From assembly GCA_018667995.1 (NCBI GenBank), contig JABIQT010000703.1:1-28513 (forward strand): a stretch of DNA of 28,513 nt, in the 5' to 3' direction. The stretch comes from Candidatus Latescibacterota bacterium. GTDB lineage: Bacteria > JAAXHH01 > JABIQT01. The position numbers and the translations under genes are program-made. Below are positions 1 to 8,904 of the stretch, in pieces. The notes under the pieces are model-generated. The model did not search any database and had not been told where the DNA came from. It saw only the letters and a program-made list of their open reading frames with translations. Numbering within the stretch: the stretch's first letter is position 1; the number at the start of each line of letters is the position of its first letter.

Positions 1-1056
1 AAGGCCGAGGTGCTCGAGGAAATGGTGCCTAATCTCTACGATGAGGCACGAGAAGAGGCGGGTATCGATCCAGTGAGTCAGCCCGTGATCGAAGATCTTG
101 AATTCGAGGAGGGCGATGATCTGCGATTCAAGGCCGTTGTTGAGATAAAGCCCGCAATCGACCTTGATGACTATAAAGGTATTAATGTCTCAAAGAAGGC
201 TGCTGCGATCGGCGAGGAGGAAATTGGTAAAGTCCTCGAATCCCTAAGGGACCGGCATGCAGATGTGGCCCGAATTGACGGTGCCGCCGAGAAGGGGCAC
301 TATATCATGGCGGACCTCCAGAGTCTGGACGAAGGCGGGGTACCGATAGTCGGTGAAAAGAAGGAAAATCAATTCGTAGAAGTCGGATCCGGTGCAATGG
401 GTGAAGCATTCGATGAGCAGTTGTTGGGTATTAAGGCTGGAGACGTTCGACGTGTGTCTTCTTCTTACTCCGAAGACCACGAAGACGAGTCTCTTGCGGG
501 TCAACCAATCCACATGGAGATATCAGTTAGGGACGTGCTTCAGAAGAAGCTGCCCGACTTGGACGATGACTTCGCAAAGGACGTCGGCTCGGAGGATCTT
601 GATACTCTGAAAGAGTCGATTAAGACAGATTTGGAGCAGGAGCCGGAGCGGGAGGTGCGTTCACAGATCATCCAGCACTTGGTAGAAAGTAACGAATTCG
701 AAATTCCGGATTCCATGCTGAAAACTCAGATGGAAAGAATGATTGCCGATGCAAAGCGGGGTGCCCGCGAAGAAGTTGATGAGGAAGAACTGAAGAAGAT
801 CTATGAACCAATGGCCGTAAATCAGATCAAGCGATTCTTGATTCTCGAGGAAATAGCCGAGAGGGAAGACCTGGACATCCAACAGGATCAAGTTGACGAG
901 AGGATAGAGAGTATAGCTTCTGGTGCCAACGTTCCTGTAGATCAAGTGCGTCGTATGTTCCGTGAAAACGGTCGGATAGAGCAGATAGAATCAGAAATAC
1001 GTGAAGAGAAGGTCATAGCGTTCCTTGTTGAACACGCGGATATTAAAGTGGAGTAG
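1..1056 (+). CDS. tig: Trigger factor, 5'-truncated by the window edge
   Basis: Trigger factor is the ribosome-bound chaperone that meets nascent chains at the exit tunnel. The frame is open from base 1, so the true start lies upstream; a GTG at 10 is internal. About 351 residues remain out of a usual 430 or so, so the N-terminal ribosome-docking domain is mostly missing. What is visible is the linker, then the FKBP-like peptidyl-prolyl isomerase segment (about residues 85-185, with VEVGSGAMGEAFDEQLLGI as a recognisable stretch), then the long, highly charged helical C-terminal domain that forms the substrate cradle. The order tig-clpP-clpX, with clpP starting 12 bases after the stop, is the classical bacterial arrangement and supports the call. 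Identification is from family resemblance; the isomerase segment looks divergent and may be catalytically weak. Confidence 0.93.
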   Translation, partial: KAEVLEEMVPNLYDEAREEAGIDPVSQPVIEDLEFEEGDDLRFKAVVEIKPAIDLDDYKGINVSKKAAAIGEEEIGKVLESLRDRHADVARIDGAAEKGHYIMADLQSLDEGGVPIVGEKKENQFVEVGSGAMGEAFDEQLLGIKAGDVRRVSSSYSEDHEDESLAGQPIHMEISVRDVLQKKLPDLDDDFAKDVGSEDLDTLKESIKTDLEQEPEREVRSQIIQHLVESNEFEIPDSMLKTQMERMIADAKRGAREEVDEEELKKIYEPMAVNQIKRFLILEEIAEREDLDIQQDQVDERIESIASGANVPVDQVRRMFRENGRIEQIESEIREEKVIAFLVEHADIKVE

Positions 1057-1068
1057 AAGGAGTACTGA

Positions 1069-1707
1069 ATGTTGATTCCGATGGTGATAGAACAAACGGG
1101 TCGGGGCGAGCGCGCATATGATATTTACTCGCTGCTTCTGAAGAATCGTATCATTTTCATAGGCACACCAATAGATGATACCATTGCCAATCTGGTAATA
1201 GCACAATTGCTCTACTTGCAGTACGAGGACGCCGAAAAGGATATAACGGTATATATCAATAGCCCCGGGGGAAGCATTACCGCTGGCTTGGCCATCTACG
1301 ACACGATGCAATACATCAAACCACCAGTCGCGACTTACTGCCTGGGAATGGCGGCCAGTATGGGCGCATTCCTGCTGACTGCCGGTGCCAAGGACAAGCG
1401 ATTCGTGTTGCCCTATGCCCGGGTCCTGATTCATCAACCATCTATCGGCCACATGGCAGGCACAGCCAAGGATATTGAAATTCAGGCCGAAGAGATGTTA
1501 AGGATGAAGCGTACCATGAATGAGGTCATGGCATACCATACCGGTCAGATCATCGAGAAAATCGAGCAGGATACAGATCGCGATTACTGGATGTCTGCAA
1601 GCCAAGCCGTAGAGTATGGCCTTGTGGATCACGTCGTAGATACAAAGACCGCGACCTCGATCACAGAGAATATGGGTGCATCAGCAAAGCCCGAAAAGAC
1701 CGATTAG
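1069..1707 (+). CDS. clpP: ATP-dependent Clp protease proteolytic subunit
   Basis: ClpP is the serine peptidase that forms a double heptameric barrel and degrades proteins unfolded and fed in by ClpX or ClpA. The 212 residues match the usual family length. The catalytic serine sits in GMAASMG (Ser97), the histidine in LIHQPS (His122), and the aspartate is most likely Asp172 in the TDRDYWMS segment; the YINSPGG oxyanion-region motif is at about 62-68. The ATG at 1069 is preceded by a perfect AAGGAG at 1057-1062 with six bases between, which fixes the start. It lies 12 bases after tig and 54 bases before clpX, so the three are very likely one transcript. The short lysine-rich tail after residue 195 is variable in this family. 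Confidence 0.97.
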   Translation: MLIPMVIEQTGRGERAYDIYSLLLKNRIIFIGTPIDDTIANLVIAQLLYLQYEDAEKDITVYINSPGGSITAGLAIYDTMQYIKPPVATYCLGMAASMGAFLLTAGAKDKRFVLPYARVLIHQPSIGHMAGTAKDIEIQAEEMLRMKRTMNEVMAYHTGQIIEKIEQDTDRDYWMSASQAVEYGLVDHVVDTKTATSITENMGASAKPEKTD

Positions 1708-1735
1708 ACATCTTCTGGTTGTCTTACTCCAACCA

Positions 1736-1747
1736 TTGACCGGTCAA
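1736..1747. promoter_or_regulatory. 12-base palindrome in the clpP-clpX gap
   Basis: TTGACCGGTCAA is a perfect dyad located 14 bases before the clpX start, just ahead of the ribosome binding site (GGAGAG). It could be an operator or chance; a related dyad lies at 16194-16208. No known regulator is assigned. Confidence 0.25.
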
Positions 1748-1761
1748 ATCCGGAGAGAATC

Positions 1762-3009
1762 ATGAAAAAACGTCCATCGTCGCGACACGAATTGCGTTGT
1801 TCTTTCTGCAACAGAAGCGCAGAGGAAGTCGAGCGATTGATAACAGGGCCGAATGTGCATATCTGTAACGAGTGCGTGATGATGTGCAACGACATTTTGG
1901 CCGAAGAGATGACCAAGAGCGCGTTGACCTCGGTCGATAGGTTGCCTACACCCGCGGAAATCAAAATAACGTTGGATGAATACGTTATTGGTCAGGAGCG
2001 GGCAAAGAAGATCCTCTCGGTAGCCGTCTACAATCATTATAAGCGTATTCAATTCGGATCGGCGCAGGATGAGGTTGAGCTAGAGAAAAGCAATATTCTC
2101 ATGGTGGGCCCTACCGGTACTGGCAAGACGCTCCTGGCGCACACACTGGCAAAGATGCTTCATGTGCCGTTCTGCATTGCTGATGCTACCGTATTGACCG
2201 AAGCTGGATACGTGGGGGAAGACGTAGAAAGTATCCTTGTGAGACTCCTCCAATCTGCGGACTACGATGTGGCTAAAGCTGAGACGGGAATTATCTACGT
2301 TGACGAAATCGATAAGATCGCTCGTAAGTCCGCCAATCCTTCGATTACGCGTGATGTATCGGGTGAGGGTGTGCAGCAATCTTTATTGAAGATGCTGGAG
2401 GGCACCATCGCAAATGTTCCTCCGAAAGGCGGCCGGAAACACCCGGAACAGAACTTTGTTCAGATCAATACCAAGAATATCCTCTTTATATGTGGCGGGG
2501 CGTTTGATGATCTGGATCGGGTCATCGAGAAGAGAATCGCTGAGGGTACTATGGGATTCGGCGGCGTCTCCAGGAAAAAAGAGGATCGCAGTGTAGGCGA
2601 GATATTGGCCCATGTAGAGCCAGACGATCTGCTCCAATACGGGTTAATTCCAGAGATAATTGGGCGCTTGCCTATTCTTGCTACGCTGAATGAGTTGAAG
2701 GCGGACGCCCTGATGCAGATCTTGACAGAACCGAAGAACGCGCTCGTTAAACAGTATCAGCGATTGTTTGATATGGAAGATACAAAACTGTCGTTCCAGC
2801 AAGATGCGCTGGATGCGGTGGTGGAAATCGCAATGACCAAGAAAACGGGTGCCAGATCGCTGCGATCCATTCTGGAAGATGTTATGCTTGATATCATGTT
2901 CGAGATACCATCTGAGCCCAGCGTGCAGGAGTGTATCATCACGAAAGACTCCATACTTAAGAAGGAAACTCCTCTCTTCATAACAGGTGAGGAGAAGAAA
3001 CCCGCCTGA
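1762..3009 (+). CDS. clpX: ATP-dependent Clp protease ATP-binding subunit ClpX
   Basis: ClpX is the hexameric AAA+ unfoldase that recognises tagged substrates and threads them into ClpP. The 415 residues are a normal length. An N-terminal zinc-binding domain is intact (Cys13, Cys16, Cys35, Cys38). Walker A is GPTGTGKT (116-123), the first pore loop is GYVG (149-152), Walker B is IIYVDEID (177-184), and the C-terminal small domain keeps the [13 protein letters not shown] sensor-2 stretch. The ATG at 1762 follows GGAGAG at a suitable distance. It is followed by a strong intrinsic terminator, so the tig-clpP-clpX unit probably ends here for most transcripts. Confidence 0.97.
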   Translation: MKKRPSSRHELRCSFCNRSAEEVERLITGPNVHICNECVMMCNDILAEEMTKSALTSVDRLPTPAEIKITLDEYVIGQERAKKILSVAVYNHYKRIQFGSAQDEVELEKSNILMVGPTGTGKTLLAHTLAKMLHVPFCIADATVLTEAGYVGEDVESILVRLLQSADYDVAKAETGIIYVDEIDKIARKSANPSITRDVSGEGVQQSLLKMLEGTIANVPPKGGRKHPEQNFVQINTKNILFICGGAFDDLDRVIEKRIAEGTMGFGGVSRKKEDRSVGEILAHVEPDDLLQYGLIPEIIGRLPILATLNELKADALMQILTEPKNALVKQYQRLFDMEDTKLSFQQDALDAVVEIAMTKKTGARSLRSILEDVMLDIMFEIPSEPSVQECIITKDSILKKETPLFITGEEKKPA

Positions 3010-3041
3010 TAATAGGTGCCATTCAGACAATCATCCGATTG

Positions 3042-3074
3042 ACGCCAACCTGTTATCGGCAGGTTGGCGTTTTT
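3042..3074 (+). terminator. Intrinsic terminator after clpX, just before lon
   Basis: A perfect 10-bp stem (CGCCAACCTG at 3043-3052 with CAGGTTGGCG at 3060-3069), closed outside by an A-T pair, has a 7-base loop and is followed directly by five T residues (3070-3074). This is a textbook rho-independent terminator on the plus strand. It ends only 17 bases before the lon start codon. Confidence 0.85.
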
Positions 3075-3091
3075 ATTGCATTGAGCGTGAG

Positions 3092-5515
3092 ATGAACATC
3101 AAACATGATGACGAAGTAATTGAAATTGGTGAACGGCTCCCCGTTATTCCACTGCGGGAGATCGTAGTATTCCCTCATATGGTCATCCCCCTACCTATCG
3201 CCCGAGAGAAGTCCATAAAGGCTCTTGAAAAAGCGACTGGGAATGACCGCCTCCTTTTCCTCACGGCCCAGCGAAATTCTGAAGTCGAAGAACCGACTCG
3301 AGATGATGTTTATCGAACGGGCGTAGTGGCGAGGATTCTTCAAGTTTCTAAATTGCCCAATGGGGTGATGCGGGTGTTAGTGGAGGGGCTTGTCCGAGCC
3401 AAGGTTACGAGATTTGTACCAACAGCCGCATTTATGCAGGCACGGATAGAAGTGATTGAGCTGGAGAGTGAAACCGATGTGGAGGCCCAAGCGCGATTGA
3501 GGGCCGCATTGGGTCAGTTTACAGATTATGTCAAACTGAATCAGCAGATCCCAGATGAAGCGCTACTAACACTCAACAACGGAGACGATCCAAGGCGGCT
3601 GGCGGATACCATGGCAGCCTACGTTGTGCAGACTCCCCAGATAAAACAGGAGATGATTGAAGCGACAACCTTCACAAAGCATCTGGAAACGCTTGCCTCT
3701 ATTCTTGCAATCGAATTGGAGATTCTGGAGATAAAGACTCAGATTGATGGTGAGGTGCGAGATCGTATTCACAAAGCGCAAAGGGAGTTCTTTCTCCAGG
3801 AACAGATGAAGGTGATCAAGCAGGAGCTCGGCGAGTTTGATGAACCCGCCGACGAGATCGATGAACTCGCTCAGAGTATTTCACAGACTCGAATGCCAAA
3901 GGCCGTGGAAGAAAAAGCCGTTGCCGAGTTGAATAAGCTACAGCTCATGCATCCTACGTCCCCCGAAGCTACTGTTGTTCGAAATTACTTGGATTGGGTC
4001 ATCTCTGTGCCATGGTCCAAAAAGACCCGAGATACCAAAGACTTGAAAGCAGTTTCAGCGACGCTGGACGCTGACCACTACGGACTACGCAAGCCCAAAG
4101 AGCGGATAATTGAGTATTTGGCAGTAGTCCAACATACTCGGACGATTCGTGGTCCCATAATCTGTCTCGTTGGCCCTCCGGGTGTTGGAAAGACTTCGTT
4201 GGGCAAATCCATCGCTCGAGCCATGAAACGAAAGTTCGTCCGTATGTCCCTGGGCGGCGTCCGGGACGAGGCTGAGATCCGTGGGCACCGACGTACCTAC
4301 ATTGGATCCATGCCCGGTCGCATCATGCAAGCGATGCGCAAGGCCGGTACCGTTAATCCCGTGATACTACTGGACGAGATAGACAAGCTGGGATCGGACT
4401 ATAGAGGTGATCCCGCCTCTGCATTGCTGGAAGTACTGGATCCAGAGCAAAACAATGCGTTCAATGATCACTATCTTGAGGTAGACTACGACCTTTCCAA
4501 GGTCCTGTTCATCACGACGGCAAACACAACGTTTTCAATTCCTCCGGCGCTGAGGGATCGTATGGAGATCATACAACTATCCGGTTACCTCGAATATGAG
4601 AAATTGGTTATCGCCCAAGATTTTCTGGTTCCCAAACAGTTGACAGCAAATGGTCTCGACAAGAAACTCGTTACATTCCGCAAGCCTTCCCTGGAATACA
4701 TCATTAATATGTATACGCGTGAGGCCGGTGTGCGCAGCTTGGAGCGCCACATCGGAACTGTGTGTCGCAAGATCACCAGAAACGTGGTAGAGGGTGATCT
4801 GGTCTCTCGGATTCAGTTAACACCCTCGAGACTTTCCGAGTACCTGGGGATACCTCCGTTCGAAGATTCAGAATTACTGCCTCATGACACAGTGGGTGCG
4901 GCAACGGGGCTTGCGTGGACGGATGTAGGTGGGGAAATCTTGACGATAGAGGTGAGTATTCTGCACAGGAGTGGCGCCGGTAGATTCACTATCACCGGGC
5001 AGTTAGGCGACGTGATGCAGGAATCTGCACAGGCCGCTCTCAGTTACGTGAGATCGCGGGCCGAAAGCTTGGATTTGGATCCGGATTTCTACAGCGATAT
5101 GGAAATCCATGTTCATGTTCTGGAGGGGGCCGTGCCTAAAGATGGACCCTCTGCGGGTATCTCACTGGCAACGGCCCTGTGTTCTGCCCTCACTGGTCGT
5201 CCCGTCCGCCGCGACGTGGCGATGACGGGCGAAGTGACGCTTAGAGGCACCATCCTCCCCATTGGAGGCTTGAACGAGAAGCTCATGGCTGCGCAGCGTT
5301 CGGGTATCAAGGACGTTATCATCCCTGCCCGCAATAAGAAACTTCTAGCTGAACTTCCCGCCGAGATACGCGATGGCCTCGAGATTCATCTTGTCGAGAG
5401 TATGGACCAGGTGCTGAGTATTGCTCTTGGAGTATCAGTTGCCGGCAGCGACACCACCAAGCCGAGATCCAGAAAATCGATGCAACTGCCCGACCCCAAA
5501 GCTCCTGTAATGTAA
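3092..5515 (+). CDS. lon: ATP-dependent protease Lon
   Basis: Lon is a soluble AAA+ protease that removes misfolded and short-lived regulatory proteins. From the ATG at 3092 it has 807 residues, close to the bacterial norm. The N-terminal substrate-binding domain begins right away (LPVIPLREIVVFPHMVIPL). The ATPase domain has Walker A GPPGVGKTS and Walker B VILLDEIDKLG. The protease domain carries the catalytic Ser687 in KDGPSAG and Lys730 in GLNEKLMAA. The frame is open back to 2987, but that extension would run through the clpX end and the terminator and has no Lon similarity, so it is rejected. The weakly purine-rich GAGCGTGAG before 3092 serves as the ribosome binding site. The last 30 residues are a variable basic tail. 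Confidence 0.97.
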   Translation: MNIKHDDEVIEIGERLPVIPLREIVVFPHMVIPLPIAREKSIKALEKATGNDRLLFLTAQRNSEVEEPTRDDVYRTGVVARILQVSKLPNGVMRVLVEGLVRAKVTRFVPTAAFMQARIEVIELESETDVEAQARLRAALGQFTDYVKLNQQIPDEALLTLNNGDDPRRLADTMAAYVVQTPQIKQEMIEATTFTKHLETLASILAIELEILEIKTQIDGEVRDRIHKAQREFFLQEQMKVIKQELGEFDEPADEIDELAQSISQTRMPKAVEEKAVAELNKLQLMHPTSPEATVVRNYLDWVISVPWSKKTRDTKDLKAVSATLDADHYGLRKPKERIIEYLAVVQHTRTIRGPIICLVGPPGVGKTSLGKSIARAMKRKFVRMSLGGVRDEAEIRGHRRTYIGSMPGRIMQAMRKAGTVNPVILLDEIDKLGSDYRGDPASALLEVLDPEQNNAFNDHYLEVDYDLSKVLFITTANTTFSIPPALRDRMEIIQLSGYLEYEKLVIAQDFLVPKQLTANGLDKKLVTFRKPSLEYIINMYTREAGVRSLERHIGTVCRKITRNVVEGDLVSRIQLTPSRLSEYLGIPPFEDSELLPHDTVGAATGLAWTDVGGEILTIEVSILHRSGAGRFTITGQLGDVMQESAQAALSYVRSRAESLDLDPDFYSDMEIHVHVLEGAVPKDGPSAGISLATALCSALTGRPVRRDVAMTGEVTLRGTILPIGGLNEKLMAAQRSGIKDVIIPARNKKLLAELPAEIRDGLEIHLVESMDQVLSIALGVSVAGSDTTKPRSRKSMQLPDPKAPVM

Positions 5516-5520
5516 TGAGT

Positions 5521-5564
5521 AAGGCTCCTACCCGACCCCAATCCCTGGGCCGGGTAGGAGCCTT
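5521..5564. terminator. Long hairpin between convergent lon and tsaE
   Basis: A perfect 14-bp stem (5521-5534 with 5551-5564) encloses a 16-base loop. It begins 5 bases after the lon stop and lies 29 bases beyond the tsaE stop. There is no T-tract on either side, so it is not a canonical intrinsic terminator, but its position between two gene ends suggests it stops transcription or protects 3' ends from both directions. Confidence 0.6.
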
Positions 5565-5593
5565 CTAGGCTGCTTAATCACACCGGTTCATCT

Positions 5594-6031
5594 TCAGACT
5601 TCGATAATTCGAATTATCCGTTTCGATTCATCCAACATCTCTATCGCCACATCGATTCTGGTGTCGGGAAGAATGAAGGGGAATTTGTCCGCCCATTCTA
5701 CCAGACAGACACCGCGACCATCTATATACTCCTCGAAGCCAAGATCAAGGACCGAGATCTCGTCCTCCAGTCTATAGAGGTCGAAATGGTAAACGGGTAT
5801 ATCTCCACGGTACTCATTTACAAGCGTATAGGTCGGGCTCGTAACGTCATCAATGACGCAGAGTCCTCGACAAATACCTTGTACCAGACAGGTCTTTCCA
5901 CTACCAAGCTCTCCCGAAAGTGTCACGACGTCACCGGGTGCGAGAACCTGTGCCAGTAGATGCCCTATTCTTAGCGTAGACTCCGCATCATTTGTGGTGA
6001 AACAGGAGTCTATGGGGCGATCAAGAGACAT
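5594..6031 (-). CDS. tsaE: tRNA t6A37 threonylcarbamoyl transfer ATPase TsaE
   Basis: TsaE is the small ATPase that works with TsaB and TsaD to put threonylcarbamoyl on A37 of tRNAs that read ANN codons. The 145 residues are typical. Walker A is GELGSGKT (40-47), followed by the family signature TSPTY (65-69) and YHFDLYRL (81-88), and the VEWADKFP stretch near residue 110. The start at 6031 overlaps the end of the upstream porX-like gene by 11 bases, which suggests translational coupling; no clear Shine-Dalgarno is present before it. It is the last gene of the minus-strand block that begins with serS. Confidence 0.93.
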   Translation of the reverse strand: MSLDRPIDSCFTTNDAESTLRIGHLLAQVLAPGDVVTLSGELGSGKTCLVQGICRGLCVIDDVTSPTYTLVNEYRGDIPVYHFDLYRLEDEISVLDLGFEEYIDGRGVCLVEWADKFPFILPDTRIDVAIEMLDESKRIIRIIEV

Positions 6032-7604
6032 GCCGTGGTCGCATCGTGCAAACGGGCAGTATCATCTCTTCCATAGAGATTCCTCCGTGCTGAAAGCTGT
6101 CCTGATATTGGCGCTGATACTCGTGGAACTTGGTAGGATACACAAAGTAATAGTCTTCTTTAGCTATGATGTAATTGGTGCTCTGTGAGAAGACTGGAAG
6201 CCGAAGTGGGCGTGGGTCGGATATCATCATGGCGTGCTTCTCGTCACATTTGAGGTGGTCACCGTATTTGTACCTGAGATTGGTAGACGTCTCACGATCC
6301 CCGAAAGCCTTTGTGCCTCGCATCCCAAGAACCGCGCCATGGTCCGTCGTCAGCACCACAGTACAATCCTGCCGGGAGAGCCTTCGTAGCATGTCGAAGA
6401 GGGCAGAATGGCTGAACCACGATTTTGTGAGCGTGCGGAATCCGGACTCATCCGGGGCTATCTCTTGGAGTAATTCTGACTCCGAGCGACCGTGGGCCAG
6501 ATTGTCGACGAAGTTGTATACCATGGAAACCAACGGTACGTCGTAGAAAGTGGTAATTTTGCGCGCGACTGACCTGGCCTCGGCGATATCCAGAATCTTC
6601 ACGTACTTGGGCTCCGGATCGAGCTGAATTCCCAATCGTTCGAGTTGTCGATCCATAAGCTGGCGTTCGTATCGGTTTCTGCTGGATTCATCCTGCATTC
6701 CGCGCTGCCACAGATCGGGATGTTTGGTTTCGATTTCGGATGGGAAGAGGCCGCTGAATATGGCGTTTCTGGAATAAGGCGTGGCCGTAGGTAGAATAGA
6801 GTAATAGTACTGGCGATCAATCGTGAAGTACTCTGAAATCATGGGCTCGATAGTCAACCATTGGTCGAGTCTCATACAATCGATGACAATAAAATATACG
6901 CGGTGACTGTTATCCAAGTGTGGCACCACGTACTCTTTGACAACATCTGTCGATAGTACGGGAGCTTCATTGCCCTCAACCCAACGGGCGTACTCGTTCT
7001 GAATGTAGGTGCCAAATTCAGCGTTGCATTCACGGTGCTGGTCGCGCTGCGTTTGTGCCAAACCAGCATCCTGGAACCCATCAAGCTCCACATCCCATTC
7101 AGAAAGGGTCCTGTGAATATCGACCCAGTCAGTTTGGGTTAACGGCGTGCAAAGTCGTTCACGAATCTTATTGAACTCGGTGATATAGTCTCTTACAGCC
7201 CACCCCTCCCGGATCTTTTTTGAGTCCAGAATTCGCTTGCATGCAGAGAGGATCTGCGTAGGGTTCACTGGCTTGATCAGATAGTCGGCGATCTGATGAC
7301 CGATGGCTTCATCCATCAGTCGTTCCTCTTCATTCTTGGTTATCATGACTACGGGAAGATTCGGATCGATACTCGATATTCCCTCAAGCGTGGAGAGACC
7401 ATCCCGTCCCGGCATCATCTCGTCCAGAAGTACGATATCAAATCGTTCTTTCCCACAAAGAGCGATGGCATCATCACCATTGGAGACAGGCGTCACATCG
7501 TAATGCCTTTCGTTCAGGAACATAATATGTGGGCGCAGCAGTTCTATTTCATCGTCGACCCACAGAATGCGCTTGGATTCATCTGTCCCGCGGCCTACAG
7601 ACAT
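6021..7604 (-). CDS. porX: PorX-type response regulator with PglZ domain
   Basis: A 527-residue two-domain protein. Residues 12-125 form a receiver domain with the acidic pair Asp17-Asp18, phospho-acceptor Asp61 (LLDEMMPG), Thr89 and Lys111. A helical linker leads to a C-terminal PglZ/alkaline-phosphatase-like domain with its metal-site motifs: Asp242 in VIDCMRLDQW, the PTATPYSRNA nucleophile motif with Thr273/Thr275, Asp367 and His371, Asp421-His422 in TTDHG, and His506 in QHGGIS. This is the layout of PorX, known in Bacteroidota to control type IX secretion and to have phosphodiesterase activity on oligonucleotides. The ATG at 7604 is chosen over one at 7643 because it has GAAAGG before it and avoids overlapping the kinase gene. 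No T9SS structural gene is in view, so the role in secretion is inference. Confidence 0.88.
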   Translation of the reverse strand: MSVGRGTDESKRILWVDDEIELLRPHIMFLNERHYDVTPVSNGDDAIALCGKERFDIVLLDEMMPGRDGLSTLEGISSIDPNLPVVMITKNEEERLMDEAIGHQIADYLIKPVNPTQILSACKRILDSKKIREGWAVRDYITEFNKIRERLCTPLTQTDWVDIHRTLSEWDVELDGFQDAGLAQTQRDQHRECNAEFGTYIQNEYARWVEGNEAPVLSTDVVKEYVVPHLDNSHRVYFIVIDCMRLDQWLTIEPMISEYFTIDRQYYYSILPTATPYSRNAIFSGLFPSEIETKHPDLWQRGMQDESSRNRYERQLMDRQLERLGIQLDPEPKYVKILDIAEARSVARKITTFYDVPLVSMVYNFVDNLAHGRSESELLQEIAPDESGFRTLTKSWFSHSALFDMLRRLSRQDCTVVLTTDHGAVLGMRGTKAFGDRETSTNLRYKYGDHLKCDEKHAMMISDPRPLRLPVFSQSTNYIIAKEDYYFVYPTKFHEYQRQYQDSFQHGGISMEEMILPVCTMRPRHVS

Positions 7605-7617
7605 ACTGATACCTTTC

Positions 7618-8874
7618 TCAACGGTCAGAAATCGGTAACACAATCTCGAAGACCGTCCGTTCTCCTGGACGACTTTCGTTTAGCAGGAGCTTTCCACGAT
7701 GGTATTCCTCGACGATACGTTTAGCCAGGCTTAGCCCGAGGCCCCATCCTCGTTTTTTTGTGGTATATCCGGGGTCAAAGACCTTTCGATGGGCTTTCGC
7801 AGGGATTCCTTTGCCGTTATCCTCGATGATAATCGAAATCTCACTACCGTCATCACTGGGCTTAGCCACGACGGAAATCACTCCGATATCGCTCTCTATG
7901 GCATCCAGTGCATTCTTCAGTAAGTTTTCAAATACCCAGGCAAGTAGCTCCCCGTTAATGGCCATATTCAGTGGACCGTCCATACAGTAGGTCTCACGGA
8001 CTTCAACGGATCTCCCCTGCTGTGGGACTCGCTTTCGAAAGTAATCAACGCTTTCGGCAATCACTTCGCGAATATCCCGTTTTTGAAGTTCGGGTACTGA
8101 TCCAATCTGACCAAACCTGGATGCAATGCGCCGGAGTCGATCAATATCACCGTTCATTTCGTCGATGATGTTGTCGATCTTACGGCTAGTACCTCTACGG
8201 TCTTTACCTTCCGGTAGCAACTCCGCTCGGATTAACTCCAGCCACCCCATTAAGGCCGACAACGGAGTGCCGAACTGATGGGCGGTCTCGCGGGCCATGC
8301 CGATCCAGATGTAGCGCTGCTCCATTTGTTTCAGATTGCGGTAGACGAACAGGCTGAGGAAGACAAACAGCCCTGCAATACCGATTTCTACGAAAGGCAA
8401 CCAGCGCATTCGCCGAACTGCAGGCGGATTCTGGTAATGCAGCAGCATCCTCAAGTCGGGACTGTAGTCGAAAGGTACGGGGTCCGCTTCGGCATCCATT
8501 TCTACTATCAGATCCCTGATCTGGGAGATGGCTACCGGATCATCAGGGTCCTGGGGAATGTCGACGCCCTTCCATGCCGTTGGATTGCCTTCGATGTCGG
8601 TGACGACAATCGGAATATCCATTTCCTGAATCCGATTGAGAACCAGACTCAGTTCTTCTCCCTCCAGGAGGTCGGTTGAAGCCACCCGGGTGATCAAATA
8701 TACGCCATATGACCTGATTATCTCTCGCTGGTTCTCCTCGAGATCCCGCACCGTAGCACGGGCATCGAAGAGAAAGGCCAGGGTCAGTGCGGCCCCGACC
8801 ACGATAAAATAGGCCTTGAATGCACCTGGGCTTCCCAGTGATTGTAGTCGTCGCCCAATCAGGTTAAAAACCAT
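7618..8874 (-). CDS. Two-TM sensor histidine kinase, likely PorX partner
   Basis: A 418-residue membrane sensor kinase. TM1 is about 19-37 and TM2 about 159-178, with an extracytoplasmic domain of about 120 residues between them. The dimerisation/phosphoacceptor segment is ARETAHQFGTPLSALMGW with His199; the catalytic domain has the N box (ENLLKNALDAI), G1 (IEDNGKGI) and the F/G2 region (FDPGYTTKKRGWGLGLSLAKRI). The AHQFGTPLSALM type of H box is common in kinases of Bacteroidota and relatives. It sits 30 bases after serS and 13 bases before the PorX-type regulator, so it is the natural phosphodonor. Whether it is orthologous to PorY of Porphyromonas cannot be decided by eye, so no symbol is given. 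The sensor domain is not one I recognise. Confidence 0.9.
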   Translation of the reverse strand: MVFNLIGRRLQSLGSPGAFKAYFIVVGAALTLAFLFDARATVRDLEENQREIIRSYGVYLITRVASTDLLEGEELSLVLNRIQEMDIPIVVTDIEGNPTAWKGVDIPQDPDDPVAISQIRDLIVEMDAEADPVPFDYSPDLRMLLHYQNPPAVRRMRWLPFVEIGIAGLFVFLSLFVYRNLKQMEQRYIWIGMARETAHQFGTPLSALMGWLELIRAELLPEGKDRRGTSRKIDNIIDEMNGDIDRLRRIASRFGQIGSVPELQKRDIREVIAESVDYFRKRVPQQGRSVEVRETYCMDGPLNMAINGELLAWVFENLLKNALDAIESDIGVISVVAKPSDDGSEISIIIEDNGKGIPAKAHRKVFDPGYTTKKRGWGLGLSLAKRIVEEYHRGKLLLNESRPGERTVFEIVLPISDR

Positions 8875-8904
8875 GGATCCAGTACCTGTCCTCTGATCAT
8901 AGGA

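Noticed and set aside
2987-3091. N-terminal extension of Lon by 35 residues
   Set aside because: It overlaps the end of clpX and is translated through the terminator stem; the residues do not resemble any Lon N terminus, while the ATG at 3092 begins the Lon domain at once.
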